A stretch of DNA of 53,249 nucleotides, from NCBI GenBank assembly GCA_014860355.1, contig JACZJV010000179.1, positions 1 to 53,249 of the forward strand, given 5' to 3'. Under the pieces are notes generated by a model. The model was not told the origin of the DNA and ran no database searches. It was given only the letters and a program-made list of their open reading frames with translations. The stretch is from Burkholderiales bacterium (GTDB taxonomy: Bacteria > Pseudomonadota > Gammaproteobacteria > Burkholderiales > SG8-39). This document shows, one piece after another, positions 1-8,311 of this stretch. How positions within the stretch are numbered: position 1 is the first letter of the stretch; every line of letters starts with the position of its first letter. The translations under genes and the position numbers were made by a program.

Positions 1-85
1 AAATCCAAGCCCGCACCGGCGCCGCGACCCGGGGCGCCGGCAGCGCTTTGCGCCTGGCCTTGGGCGCCGGTGCGGGCTTGGATTT
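1..85. repeat. Perfect 23-bp inverted repeat touching the window edge
   Basis: Bases 1-23 are the exact reverse complement of bases 63-85, separated by 39 bases. The repeat runs to base 1, so it may continue beyond the window. It lies in the proline-rich part of the tonB-like gene. Such a repeat exactly at a sequence end is often a fold-back or assembly artefact, but a true hairpin cannot be excluded. Confidence 0.85.
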
Positions 86-310
86 GACCGCCTTGGGCAG
101 CGCAGGCGCAGCTTGGGGCATGGGCGGCTCGGCCACTGGCAACTGCACCGGCTTTTCGATCTGCGGCCGCTCCACGATCAGGCGCAAATCCAGACTGGAA
201 ACCACGCTCTTCGTTCCGGGTTTGGCCGCAGGCTGGGCCAATGCAGCGATGAGCACCAGGTGCAGCCCGACCACGAGCGCAAGCTTCAAGCCGCCTTCGA
301 GTTGTGTCAT
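1..310 (-). CDS. TonB-like energy transducer, N-terminal part (cut by window edge)
   Basis: Reading leftward from an ATG at 308-310 gives MTQLEGGLKLALVVGLHLVL, a short cytoplasmic start followed by one hydrophobic segment (about residues 8-25). A proline/alanine/lysine-rich stretch with repeated PAP and KP motifs follows (about residues 50-95). That layout is typical of TonB, which spans the inner membrane and couples the proton motive force to outer-membrane receptors. The C-terminal receptor-contact domain lies beyond the window. The gene is last in the receptor cassette (2001-4118, 814-2004, 320-817), which supports the call. The last eight or so codons at the edge fall in a 23-base inverted repeat and may not be genuine. 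TonB identity is inferred from architecture and context only. Confidence 0.65.
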   Translation of the reverse strand, partial: MTQLEGGLKLALVVGLHLVLIAALAQPAAKPGTKSVVSSLDLRLIVERPQIEKPVQLPVAEPPMPQAAPALPKAVKSKPAPAPKARRKALPAPRVAAPVRAWI

Positions 311-319
311 GCCCGGCAT

Positions 320-817
320 CTAGCGCGTCCCTTTTCCGCCCGCATGCCTGCGGAACCAGTTTTCGACCCAGGCCTTGTCGGGCAGTCCGCTGCGCGCCTC
401 GTAGCGATGTGCCGCATCGAAGAAATAGGTGCGCGGCAGCTCACCGCGCCAGCTGCGATCCACGGCATAGCGCAAGGGATCGGCGTAGTCGTCGGCAAAA
501 GCCCACAGTTCGGCAGCGCCGGGCGGATTTCCCTGCAGAAATTTCAGCACCAGATCGCGTTCGCCGGGCGCGTCGGTGGCGACCAGGATCACATCGATTT
601 GCGGGTGCTCGCCTACCATACGCTCCCACAAGGGCATTTCCTTGCGGCAGGGCTCGCAGTAGACCGACCAGAATGCAAGCACAAACGGCCGGCCGGCGCG
701 AGACGCTTTGATCGCCTCGAAGCTGTGCGCATCGAACGCGCGCAGCCCGGCGGCGTTGGCCGCGGCCAGCGCAGTCCAGAGCGCCAGTCCCAGCGCAATT
801 TTGCCCAGAGCACTCAT
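320..817 (-). CDS. TlpA/ResA-like periplasmic thioredoxin-fold protein
   Basis: 165 residues. A Sec-type signal peptide (about 1-23, ending ANAA) precedes a thioredoxin fold. The redox motif is C54-E-P-C57 in the context FWSVYCEPCRKEM, as in TlpA/ResA-type thiol oxidoreductases that act in the periplasm. The usual cis-proline is visible in ELPRTYFFD. Its ATG overlaps the TGA of the upstream BNR gene (ATGA at 814-817), so the two are probably translationally coupled. In this cassette it may reduce cysteines or handle a metal for the receptor system, which is inference. The fold call is secure; the substrate is not known. Confidence 0.88.
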   Translation of the reverse strand: MSALGKIALGLALWTALAAANAAGLRAFDAHSFEAIKASRAGRPFVLAFWSVYCEPCRKEMPLWERMVGEHPQIDVILVATDAPGERDLVLKFLQGNPPGAAELWAFADDYADPLRYAVDRSWRGELPRTYFFDAAHRYEARSGLPDKAWVENWFRRHAGGKGTR

Positions 818-2004
818 GTCAGCTGCACCAGGGACAAGGGCTCGTGCAGCCTGTTCCAGAATGCGTAGAACCGGTCGTGCGCCAGCAGCAGCTGCGGGCG
901 GCCGGAGGGCCCGGCTGTGCTATCGAGCCGCAGCAAGCGAAAGCGCTCGCCGCCGTCTTCCGACAGCAGTGCGCATAGCTGCGATTGCCGGCCGTCGAAC
1001 TCCTTCCACGCAAGCGCGACCCGCGCGCCGCTGACAGCAATATCGGCATGCGCGGCGGTTTCAGCGCCTATCCTGCGCAGCGCCTCGACTTCAGCTCCGC
1101 GCAGGCGGGCGTAATAGACGCCGGCCCTGCCTTCGGCGCCGGTGAACCAGGCGCAGTGCAAGCGCCCCGCCGCGTCGGTCGCCAGCGCCGGCCCGTGATG
1201 CGGGCAGGCATCGGAGCGCCAATCGTCGAAGCTGACGCGCTGCAGTTCGCCGGCGCGGCCGTCCGGATACATCTGCGCCACGGCGTGATCGCGCACATTG
1301 GGATCGAACACATGCCGCCACATCGCACGCACGCCGCCATCCTGGCCCAGCGCCAGGGCTATGCGGCAGCATTCGCAGCTGTGTTCGGCCAGTCTGTAGT
1401 CGCCGCCGAAGCTCGCGCCGCGGTCGCCCGACACGGCGAAATACACCGCCGCGCCGCGGTGCGCAGTCAGTCCCGCGACCATGGCCGCGGCGACCTCGCG
1501 CTTGTCTATCCAGGCGACAAATACCCGGCCCTCGCGATCCACGACCATGGAGTCGAAGCGGTGCGCTATCAACTGCCGGTCCTTGTGCACCGTGACCGGC
1601 GCGCTGAACGAGCGCCCGCCATCGAGCGAACGCGAGAAGCGGATCTCGCCGGTGTAGGGCTGATCCAATGCACGGGTCCAGCTGACATAGATTTCGCCCT
1701 CCGTGCCCAGCGCGATCTTCGGCCTGGCATCGCCGCCGGGATCGGTCGCCTCGGGGCTGGGGTTCACCCTGGTGCCTGCCGACCAGGTCCGACCCAGGTC
1801 CGTGGAGCGCGCAAGCAGCACCTGCGCACCCTCGGTGTAGGCGGACCACAGCACGCCGCTGCGGTCGTACACTGCGGTGGCGCCCAGCGCCGGTGCACCC
1901 GGCGCGGCCATCCGGTGATGCTGGTGCTGCGCGCGCGCCAGCAGCGGCGCCGCCATGGCGGCGCCCATCCAGGCAAGCGCGAGGCGGCGGCTGCGATCGA
2001 TCAC
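814..2004 (-). CDS. Secreted BNR/Asp-box (sialidase-like) beta-propeller protein
   Basis: About 396 residues from a GTG at 2002-2004 that overlaps the TGA of the receptor gene (GTGA), which is why I prefer this start to the longer open frame. A signal peptide (LALAWMGAAMAAPLLARA) is followed by a His-rich mature start (QHQHH). Four Asp-box-like motifs, STDLGRTW, SLDGGRSF, SGDRGASF and SEDGGERF, mark a sialidase-type propeller. A CECC motif (EHSCECCRI) could bind metal. True sialidase catalytic residues are not evident, so the enzyme name should not be taken literally. Its place between a TonB receptor and a TlpA-like protein suggests a periplasmic or surface accessory role in uptake. Confidence 0.75.
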   Translation of the reverse strand: MIDRSRRLALAWMGAAMAAPLLARAQHQHHRMAAPGAPALGATAVYDRSGVLWSAYTEGAQVLLARSTDLGRTWSAGTRVNPSPEATDPGGDARPKIALGTEGEIYVSWTRALDQPYTGEIRFSRSLDGGRSFSAPVTVHKDRQLIAHRFDSMVVDREGRVFVAWIDKREVAAAMVAGLTAHRGAAVYFAVSGDRGASFGGDYRLAEHSCECCRIALALGQDGGVRAMWRHVFDPNVRDHAVAQMYPDGRAGELQRVSFDDWRSDACPHHGPALATDAAGRLHCAWFTGAEGRAGVYYARLRGAEVEALRRIGAETAAHADIAVSGARVALAWKEFDGRQSQLCALLSEDGGERFRLLRLDSTAGPSGRPQLLLAHDRFYAFWNRLHEPLSLVQLT

Positions 2005-4118
2005 CACTTGGCCTCCAGTCCAAGGAACAGTGCGCGCGTGAGCCCCGGCGAATACACCGGGGTATTCGACGAAATCGAAGCGCTGTCGGCATAGCGCTCG
2101 TCGAGCAGGTTGTTGATGCTGCCGAACGCGCTGACATCGCGGGAAATGGGCCAGTTGCCGCGCAGATTGAACAGATCGTGTCCCGGGTACTTGACCGTAT
2201 TGGCCGCGTTCATCCAGTAGGACCCGATGCTCACCCATTCGAGCTGGATCCGCGCATCCTTGATGGGTGTCCAGGTCAGGCGCGTATTGGCGAGTATGCG
2301 CGGCGCGGACTCGATTTCCTTGCCGCTGAAATCGCCGCCCGAGGTATTCCAGTCGGTATAGCGGTGCACCGCGTAGGAATACGCCACATCGACGCGAAAC
2401 TTCGGCGCCAGCTGCATGCCCGCGCCCAGTTCCACGCCGCGGTGCGAGGTCTTGCCCGCGTTGACCGCCTGGGTGAAATTGGTGCTCGTATTGCGAAACG
2501 TCAGGATGTCGTCGCGCTTCTCGAGATTGTAGAGCGAGAGATCGTAATTCACCGCTGTCCCGAACTGCCCCTTGACGCCGACTTCGAACTGGTCGGCCTT
2601 GATCGGCTGCAGATCGCGCGCCGCCTGGACCAGCGCATCCGCCGCGGCCGCGTTGCTGGCCGAGGACGGCCTGAACAGCTGGCCTTCCGAGGGCGCGCGG
2701 AAACCGTGGTTGTATGCGGCGAACAGGTGGGTGTCGGCTGCGAGCGCGTAGGTGGCGCCCAGTTTCGGACTGACATGGTTGAAGCTCACCGAGCCGTCCG
2801 CGCTCTGTCCGTACACCCGCGTACCGGAACTCACGCTGCCCGACAGGTGATTGCTGAAGTCGTAGCTCAGGTGATCGTAGCGCAGCCCGCCGCTCAGACG
2901 CACGCGTTCGCTCGGCGATATCTCCCCGTGCACATAGGGCGAAATACCCTTGAAGCTCACGTCATAGTCGTAGACGCGCGGCCCCGTGGTATAGGCGCTG
3001 AACAGCCGCGAGGCCCCGGAGCCGCTGGTGGTGACCTTCAGGCTGTCTTCCTTGCGTCCGCCCGGACTGACGTCGATGTCGGCGCCCGCGATCAGACGCG
3101 CCCGGGTCGCTCCCGGGAAATCCGTGCGCCACTTCGCCATGAGGCCCAGCGACTGGTTTTCCACCGTGTAGACCGTCGGGTCGAAGCTGAGCGAAAACGA
3201 CGCGAGCAGGTTCATGCTGTCGTCACGCACATAAGGCGTGATGCTCAGCAAGGAGGCGCCGATCTCCTTTTCATAGCTGCTCGACAGCCGCATGGCCGAG
3301 ACCTTGCGAAATGCAATCGGAAAATTGTTCTTGGTCGGATTGTCTTGGTAGTCTTCGTAGATCAGGGGCGCGTTGGCGCCTGTTTCCTGGTCTATCTCGG
3401 AGAACGCGAGCACGGTTTTCAGCGTCGCATCCGCACCTATTGCACGGTCCCAGCGCAAGGTGCCGCTTTGACGGTCATATGCGGTGGTGTCGCGCCAGCC
3501 ATCGGTGTGGGTCAGATTGAGATCCGCACGCCATGCGTCATCGCCGCTGGTGCTGCCCCCGCTCACCAGCGCGCGGCGCCAGCCGAAGCTGCCCAATTCG
3601 CCCGAAAGCGATATTTCCCGCTTTGCCGGCGGCGTCCTGGTCAGCACATTGATCACGCCGCCGACCGCGTCCGAACCATATAGCGCAGTACCCGGCCCGC
3701 GCGTAATCTCGATGCCTCCCGATTGGGGGATGTTGATCTCGTACAGTCCGTTGTGGTTGAAAAATCCGGTGGAGCGGATAGGGATGCCATCCTCGAGAAA
3801 CAGATAGACCGGATTGGTGGTGAATGGCTGGCGTATGGCCGTCGTATGGCCCTCGCCGTTTGTGACTGCCACTGCTGCCCCCGGGACCTGGCTGATGATT
3901 TGCGACGGGTGCGTGGGATGGTCCAGTTCCACGGTCCCGCCCTTGATGATGCCGACCGATGCCGGCGTTTCGGTCAGCAGAACACCCTCCCTGGTGCCGG
4001 TAACCGAAACTTCGGGCAAGGTCGTCGCGGTCGCGGACGACTGCCCCCAAGTGGGGCCGCTCAACGCGAGCGCGATTGCGGCGGCCATGAGCTGGCGCCT
4101 TTGAGCAAACATATTCAT
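2001..4118 (-). CDS. TonB-dependent outer-membrane receptor
   Basis: 705 residues from the ATG at 4116-4118, chosen because GGAG lies just upstream and the signal peptide (AAAIALALSGPTWGQ) then starts normally. A TonB-box-like LPEVSVTGTRE (about residues 33-43) leads into a plug domain with GGIEITRGPGTALYGSDAVG, the usual plug signature. A long beta-barrel ends in an aromatic terminal residue (GLEAKW), typical of outer-membrane proteins. Ligand class cannot be read from sequence. The adjoining DUF2946 gene, TlpA-like protein and TonB gene resemble cassettes I associate with metal (for example copper) or cofactor acquisition, which is inference. Confidence 0.92.
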   Translation of the reverse strand: MNMFAQRRQLMAAAIALALSGPTWGQSSATATTLPEVSVTGTREGVLLTETPASVGIIKGGTVELDHPTHPSQIISQVPGAAVAVTNGEGHTTAIRQPFTTNPVYLFLEDGIPIRSTGFFNHNGLYEINIPQSGGIEITRGPGTALYGSDAVGGVINVLTRTPPAKREISLSGELGSFGWRRALVSGGSTSGDDAWRADLNLTHTDGWRDTTAYDRQSGTLRWDRAIGADATLKTVLAFSEIDQETGANAPLIYEDYQDNPTKNNFPIAFRKVSAMRLSSSYEKEIGASLLSITPYVRDDSMNLLASFSLSFDPTVYTVENQSLGLMAKWRTDFPGATRARLIAGADIDVSPGGRKEDSLKVTTSGSGASRLFSAYTTGPRVYDYDVSFKGISPYVHGEISPSERVRLSGGLRYDHLSYDFSNHLSGSVSSGTRVYGQSADGSVSFNHVSPKLGATYALAADTHLFAAYNHGFRAPSEGQLFRPSSASNAAAADALVQAARDLQPIKADQFEVGVKGQFGTAVNYDLSLYNLEKRDDILTFRNTSTNFTQAVNAGKTSHRGVELGAGMQLAPKFRVDVAYSYAVHRYTDWNTSGGDFSGKEIESAPRILANTRLTWTPIKDARIQLEWVSIGSYWMNAANTVKYPGHDLFNLRGNWPISRDVSAFGSINNLLDERYADSASISSNTPVYSPGLTRALFLGLEAKW

Positions 4119-4220
4119 TTCGTTCTCCAATTTTCCTGTGCATGACACCCGCGGCGCTTCGTCGATGAAGCGGCCATGGGCAGGCGCGCGGTATAGGCCG
4201 CGCCTAGTCGGTACTGCGGC

Positions 4221-4622
4221 TCAGGAAAAAGCGGGAGGTGCGCGCGGATGCGCGAGTGAATAGGGGAAGAAGGAAGCGTGCTGCGTTTGCGGCGCAGCGG
4301 GCGGGGGCGCGTGCGTGCCGACCACCAGCGGAACGACGTCTATGCGTGCGGCCACCAATACCGTGAAGCCGCCTGCGACCAGGGTACAGAAGGAGCAGTT
4401 AGGCGTCAGCGGCGAAGGTTCGGCAGGTGCGCCTGCGGTTTCCTCGTGCTGGTGGGGATGCATGCCGAGCTCGGTGCAGTCGGCCAGATGCGTGGCCGCC
4501 GTCGCCGGATTGAGCTGGGCGATCAGCGGCCACAGCGCATTCAGCGCCACCGCTACGGCGGCGACCCACGCGGCAAATCGAATAGTGGCTCTGGAAGGCA
4601 GGCAAAGCATGCCGCCGAACAT
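4221..4622 (-). CDS. DUF2946-like small membrane/periplasmic protein
   Basis: 133 residues. An N-terminal hydrophobic segment (about 12-34) is followed by a His/Cys-containing region (DCTELGMHPHQHEE and NCSFCTLVAGG) and a second hydrophobic stretch. The CxxC plus His pattern fits the DUF2946 family, often found beside TonB receptors and copper genes and of unknown biochemical function. The start could instead be the ATG four codons downstream. The gene is separated by about 100 bases from the receptor and points the same way, so it may head the cassette. Family call is from pattern only. Confidence 0.6.
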   Translation of the reverse strand: MFGGMLCLPSRATIRFAAWVAAVAVALNALWPLIAQLNPATAATHLADCTELGMHPHQHEETAGAPAEPSPLTPNCSFCTLVAGGFTVLVAARIDVVPLVVGTHAPPPAAPQTQHASFFPYSLAHPRAPPAFS

Positions 4623-4747
4623 ACGGCACGGGTAGTTCGCCGTGAACTAGCAATACTATGTATCTGCCGGCGGTGCGGCACCTACTCTTGGACGGAACTG
4701 CGCACGCCGATTGAACTATTGCCGGTCCCGCTGGCGACGAGCCGCGT

Positions 4748-4761
4748 TTGACGCAGATCAA
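4748..4761. promoter_or_regulatory. FNR-like box, one mismatch
   Basis: TTGACGCAGATCAA matches the FNR/ANR consensus TTGAT-N4-ATCAA at nine of ten fixed positions. It ends 80 bases before the ATG of the adhesin-E-like gene (4842), a plausible activator distance. An FNR gene is present in this window at 39574-40317. Confidence 0.4.
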
Positions 4762-4841
4762 GCGCGCCTGTGTTAGTACCTATTTTGCACCCTTTGAACT
4801 ATTGACCAGCGAACGGATGGAGTGCAGGGTAGACGATTGCT

Positions 4842-5234
4842 ATGCGCAAAATTATCTTGATGCTGTTGCTGGCTTTCGTGAGCAGCGGAGCGGCGGCGGA
4901 ATGGGTTCCGATCAGCCGCGATGGGCGCATTACCTTTTACATCGATCCCGCCACCACTATCAGGGCGGGCGAGCGGGTGAGGATGTGGAATTTGTTCAAC
5001 TTCGAGACTGCGCAAGCAGTGCCAGGAAATGAGAACGCCGGATTCCTGTCGTCGATGACGCAACAGGAATTCGACTGCAGGGACATGCGCTATCGAATAC
5101 TTTACGTCCATTTCCACGCGGAAAAGATGGGCTTGGGCAAGCTCGTCCATAGCCAGTCCGGCAATGCCGCGTGGGAGCCGGTTCCGGGTGATGGCGTATT
5201 GGCTATCCTGTGGAAGTTCGCCTGTCGAAATTGA
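4842..5234 (+). CDS. Surface-adhesin E-like secreted protein
   Basis: 130 residues with a clear signal peptide (MRKIILMLLLAFVSSGAAA). The mature part, starting EWVPISRDGRITFYIDPATT and carrying a QEFDCRDMRYRIL segment and a C-terminal Cys, fits the adhesin E fold family (PF16747-like), small exported beta-rich proteins of betaproteobacteria. The two mature cysteines (in FDCRD and FACRN) are placed to form a disulfide. It is monocistronic. An FNR-like site lies upstream. Actual adhesion is not demonstrated by the sequence. Confidence 0.7.
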   Translation: MRKIILMLLLAFVSSGAAAEWVPISRDGRITFYIDPATTIRAGERVRMWNLFNFETAQAVPGNENAGFLSSMTQQEFDCRDMRYRILYVHFHAEKMGLGKLVHSQSGNAAWEPVPGDGVLAILWKFACRN

Positions 5235-5565
5235 GCGCTTGTGCGGCGTGAGCGCTGCGCGCGCGCGGGTCTACGCCATCTGGCTTCTGCGAGAGCGCTG
5301 ACAAATTCCGGGGCAGGCTTATTCCGGCCCTGATTGTGCCGGGACGTAGCCGAGCATCGTCGAGCGGAGCCGATATGCGCAGCACAAACACCGGGGGCGC
5401 CGGCGCGCCATTCTGACTTCGCCTCCCGATTTGTTCGCTTTACTTTTGGCCGGAAGGCGACCGTCCGCCGTTGCCCGGTCCGCGCACCACGGTGCCAGCC
5501 AATCGGATCTATACTGAGCGCGCTTTCGCGGTACGACATCAATCATTGACATGGGAGGATGGGCG
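5235..5565. other. Intergenic region without a supportable gene
   Basis: About 330 bases between two plus-strand genes. Short open frames here on both strands have no signal peptide, ribosome site or recognisable motif. Only the ribosome site GGGAGG (5553-5558) for the next gene is evident. I see no strong terminator or repeat. Confidence 0.5.
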
Positions 5566-6750
5566 ATGACGAATATGCGCGTTTCGGTTGCGGCAATAAG
5601 TTTGGCGGTACTCGCGGGCTGTGCCGGCATGCAGCAATCCGGCGGCAAACCCGAACTGATGATTGTGGGCAACGACGACAAGGTATCCTGGAATGAGGCT
5701 GGAAAGACCGTGTTTCTCCCCCCGGGCAAGGACATGGTGTCGGTGATCGATATCGGCACCGATCCGCTTTCGCCGAGAATCGTGGCGAATCTGCCGTTGA
5801 TGAATTCCATCTTCGGGCCGCCTGTAAACCTGGCGATCACGCCGGACGAGGGCCTCGCGCTGGTTGCAAACTCGATGGATTGGACCAGGGACGGCGCGGG
5901 CTGGAAGCCGGTGCCGGACAACAAGCTCTACGTCATCGACCTTAGGGCGAATCCGCCGAAGCTGATCGATACGGTGACGGTCGGCAAGCAACCTTCCGGC
6001 ATGTCGATCAACCGCGCCGGGAGTCTCGCGCTCATTGCCAACCGCAGCGACAATTCGATCAGCGTGCTGCGCATCGCGGGCAACAAGGTCACGCTGATCG
6101 ATACGGTGGCTATGGGCGAGCAGGTAGCACATGTGGTATTCACGCCAGACGGCAAGCGCGCGCTCGCAGGCAAGTTTCCCGGCCACAAGGTCGCGCTGTT
6201 GGAGGTAAACGGCGAAAAGGTGACTTACGCCAAGCACGACATTCCGGTCGGTCTGTGGCCGTACAATCTCGATGTCACGCCCGACGGAAAGCTTGCACTC
6301 ACCGCGGACAATGGCAATTCCGGCTCGGCCGACGGGCATGTAGACACGGTGACGGTAATTGATCTCGAGGCGGTACCGGCGCGCGTGATCGACAAGGTGG
6401 TCGTGGGAGACGCGCCGGAAGGCTTTGCCATCAGCCCGACTGGCAAGCTCGCGGTAGCGCTGCTGTTGAAGGGCACCAACGCGGCCAAGTCGGCGTGGTT
6501 CCATCACCGCAACGCCACAGTGGTCGCGCTGAAGATAGACGGCAAAAAGGTGACACGCACGAACGAAGTAGACGTGCGCGGTCTGCCCGAGGGCGTCGTG
6601 TTCAGCAACGACGGTCGCTACATTTACGTCGGCAACTTCATGGACAGCGACATATCCATCCTGCGCGTGGATGGAGACCAGATCGTCAACACAGGCAAAT
6701 CGCTCGCATTGCCTGGCCACCCCGCTTCGATGCGCGGGCGTACACGCTAA
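5566..6750 (+). CDS. YVTN-type beta-propeller lipoprotein
   Basis: 394 residues from the ATG at 5566, picked because GGGAGG at 5553-5558 is spaced seven bases away and a lipobox (LAVLAGC) then falls near residue 20. The body is built of repeated blades with motifs such as LYVIDL, VTPDGKLALTADN, ISPTGKLAVALL and FSNDGRYIYVGNFMDSDISIL. This is the YVTN/LpqB-like propeller pattern of surface or periplasmic proteins. It is probably lipid-anchored at the outer membrane. The ligand and function are unknown. No partner gene is obvious: the neighbour downstream is convergent. Confidence 0.82.
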   Translation: MTNMRVSVAAISLAVLAGCAGMQQSGGKPELMIVGNDDKVSWNEAGKTVFLPPGKDMVSVIDIGTDPLSPRIVANLPLMNSIFGPPVNLAITPDEGLALVANSMDWTRDGAGWKPVPDNKLYVIDLRANPPKLIDTVTVGKQPSGMSINRAGSLALIANRSDNSISVLRIAGNKVTLIDTVAMGEQVAHVVFTPDGKRALAGKFPGHKVALLEVNGEKVTYAKHDIPVGLWPYNLDVTPDGKLALTADNGNSGSADGHVDTVTVIDLEAVPARVIDKVVVGDAPEGFAISPTGKLAVALLLKGTNAAKSAWFHHRNATVVALKIDGKKVTRTNEVDVRGLPEGVVFSNDGRYIYVGNFMDSDISILRVDGDQIVNTGKSLALPGHPASMRGRTR

Positions 6751-6922
6751 TTCCAGGACCACGAGCCGAGGCCGCACAGTGGCGTTTGCAAAGTCGCAGG
6801 GTAGGCGGCGCCAATGGCGGGATTTATAGAGGATTTTAGGACGCTCGCCCTGAGGCGGAGCTGATGATGCGAAGTGGGCGGGCGTCCTACAAGAAAAGCG
6901 CTATTCGCGGTGATTGCCCCAA

Positions 6923-8311
6923 TCATCGTTCTATCCCCCAATTCGCGTAACGCACGGCGATGACTGAGGCGACACCATAGGCCGCCATCCCGAGCGCAAC
7001 AAGCGCGAATATCGTCCACGAGGGCGCGTTCGCGGCGGCGAGCGCCCAACCTCCCAGTGCAATCACGACCAGCCTCAGGGTGCCGGCAAGGACCGGGCCG
7101 CCGACCTTGCCGGCGCCGAGCGCCGAGAAATACAGGCAGAGCCCCAGACCAAACAGCCCATAGCAAGGGCCCGCCCAGTGAAAGTAGACGGCGGCCGAAG
7201 CGAGCACCTCCGGGTCTTGCGTGTACAGGCGGGTCCACAGGTCGGGAGCGATGGCCACCGCAAGCCCCAGCGCACCGAGTAGCGCGCTTGCAAGAGCCGC
7301 TGCGACCCAGGTCGCGCGTCGGGCGCGCGCGATCTTGCCGGCGCCCATTGCCATGCCCACGAGCGGCACCGATGCCACGCCAATGGCGAATCCGATGGGG
7401 ATCAGCAGGAATTCGAGCCGGGTGCCGATGCCGTATCCGGCGAGCGCGGTGGTGCCGAATTGCGCGACCAGCCAGGTGAGGATCAATATAGTCAGCACCG
7501 TCTGCAACGGTGAGATGCTGGCGAGCGCGCCCACTTTCAGGATGTCGCGCAGCAGCTCCCACCGCAGCGGCGTCGCGATCGCCGATAGCCGGACCCGCGA
7601 GCGGCTCGAACTCAGATAGGTGTACAAATACATCGCGCCCATTGCGTAGGCGATCACCTGTCCGGCCGCGACGCCAGCCATGCCCAGCCGGGGAAACGGT
7701 CCCCAGCCAAGGCCAAGCACGCCGCCAAACAGGACCTGCAGCACGGAGACCGCAAGGAAGGTGGCCGAGGGCACTGGCATGTTCCCTGAGCCGCGGATCA
7801 CCGATGCGAAGGTGTTCATGAGCCAGACCCCGACCGACCCGGCGAACGCGACATTCGAGTATGCGATCGCCTGCGCCAGCGCCTCGTTGCGGCCGCCAAG
7901 CGCCGCATACACGGCGGGGCCGAAGGCGAGCATCAGCGTGGTGTACAGCGCTCCCGCCGACAACCCTATCCACATCGCGTGCACGGCAAGCGCGTTCGCG
8001 CGCGCTCGATGCCCGGCGCCAAGCGCGCGGCTCACGGCGGACGAAACGCCGCCGCCCATCGAGCCGCCCGACAGCATCAACTGCAGCATGACCATCGGAA
8101 ATACGAGTGCCATCCCGGCCAGCGAGGCCACGCCGAGTTGGCCGACATAGATCGTCTCGGCGATTGCCGCCAGCGCTGTGGCCAGCATCGCGCTCATGTT
8201 TGGAAGCGCAAATCGCACGAGCGTCGACAGGATCGGCACCGTGAGCAGTGGGTCGGCGACGCGGTCCGCTACGGGCTGTGCCATTTGACCATGGAAGCGA
8301 GGCGGCTTCAT
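6923..8311 (-). CDS. MATE-family multidrug/cation antiporter
   Basis: 462 residues with about twelve hydrophobic segments arranged as two homologous halves. The segment FALPNMSAMLATALAAIAET and the SGGSMGGGVSSAVSRALGAG motif near residue 85 are typical of MATE transporters, which export drugs or metabolites in exchange for Na+ or H+ across the inner membrane. The ATG overlaps the TGA of the upstream MDR gene (ATGA at 8308-8311). An internal ATG at 8284 is an alternative start. It is the last gene of the TetR-flanked SDR-MDR-MATE operon, which suggests joint induction by a toxic small molecule. Confidence 0.9.
   Translation of the reverse strand: MKPPRFHGQMAQPVADRVADPLLTVPILSTLVRFALPNMSAMLATALAAIAETIYVGQLGVASLAGMALVFPMVMLQLMLSGGSMGGGVSSAVSRALGAGHRARANALAVHAMWIGLSAGALYTTLMLAFGPAVYAALGGRNEALAQAIAYSNVAFAGSVGVWLMNTFASVIRGSGNMPVPSATFLAVSVLQVLFGGVLGLGWGPFPRLGMAGVAAGQVIAYAMGAMYLYTYLSSSRSRVRLSAIATPLRWELLRDILKVGALASISPLQTVLTILILTWLVAQFGTTALAGYGIGTRLEFLLIPIGFAIGVASVPLVGMAMGAGKIARARRATWVAAALASALLGALGLAVAIAPDLWTRLYTQDPEVLASAAVYFHWAGPCYGLFGLGLCLYFSALGAGKVGGPVLAGTLRLVVIALGGWALAAANAPSWTIFALVALGMAAYGVASVIAVRYANWGIER

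Noticed and set aside
814-2238. Longer 474-codon version of the BNR gene
   Set aside because: The extra N-terminus overlaps the receptor gene by over 200 bases in another frame and would bury the signal peptide; the GTG at 2004 with a GTGA overlap is more natural.
1893-3683. Long plus-strand open frame of 596 codons
   Set aside because: It lies opposite the TonB receptor gene, has antisense-type composition, and no ribosome site or motif.
6838-6888. Possible terminator between the lipoprotein and MATE genes
   Set aside because: AGGACGC and GCGTCCT can pair, but the loop is over 35 bases and no T-run follows.
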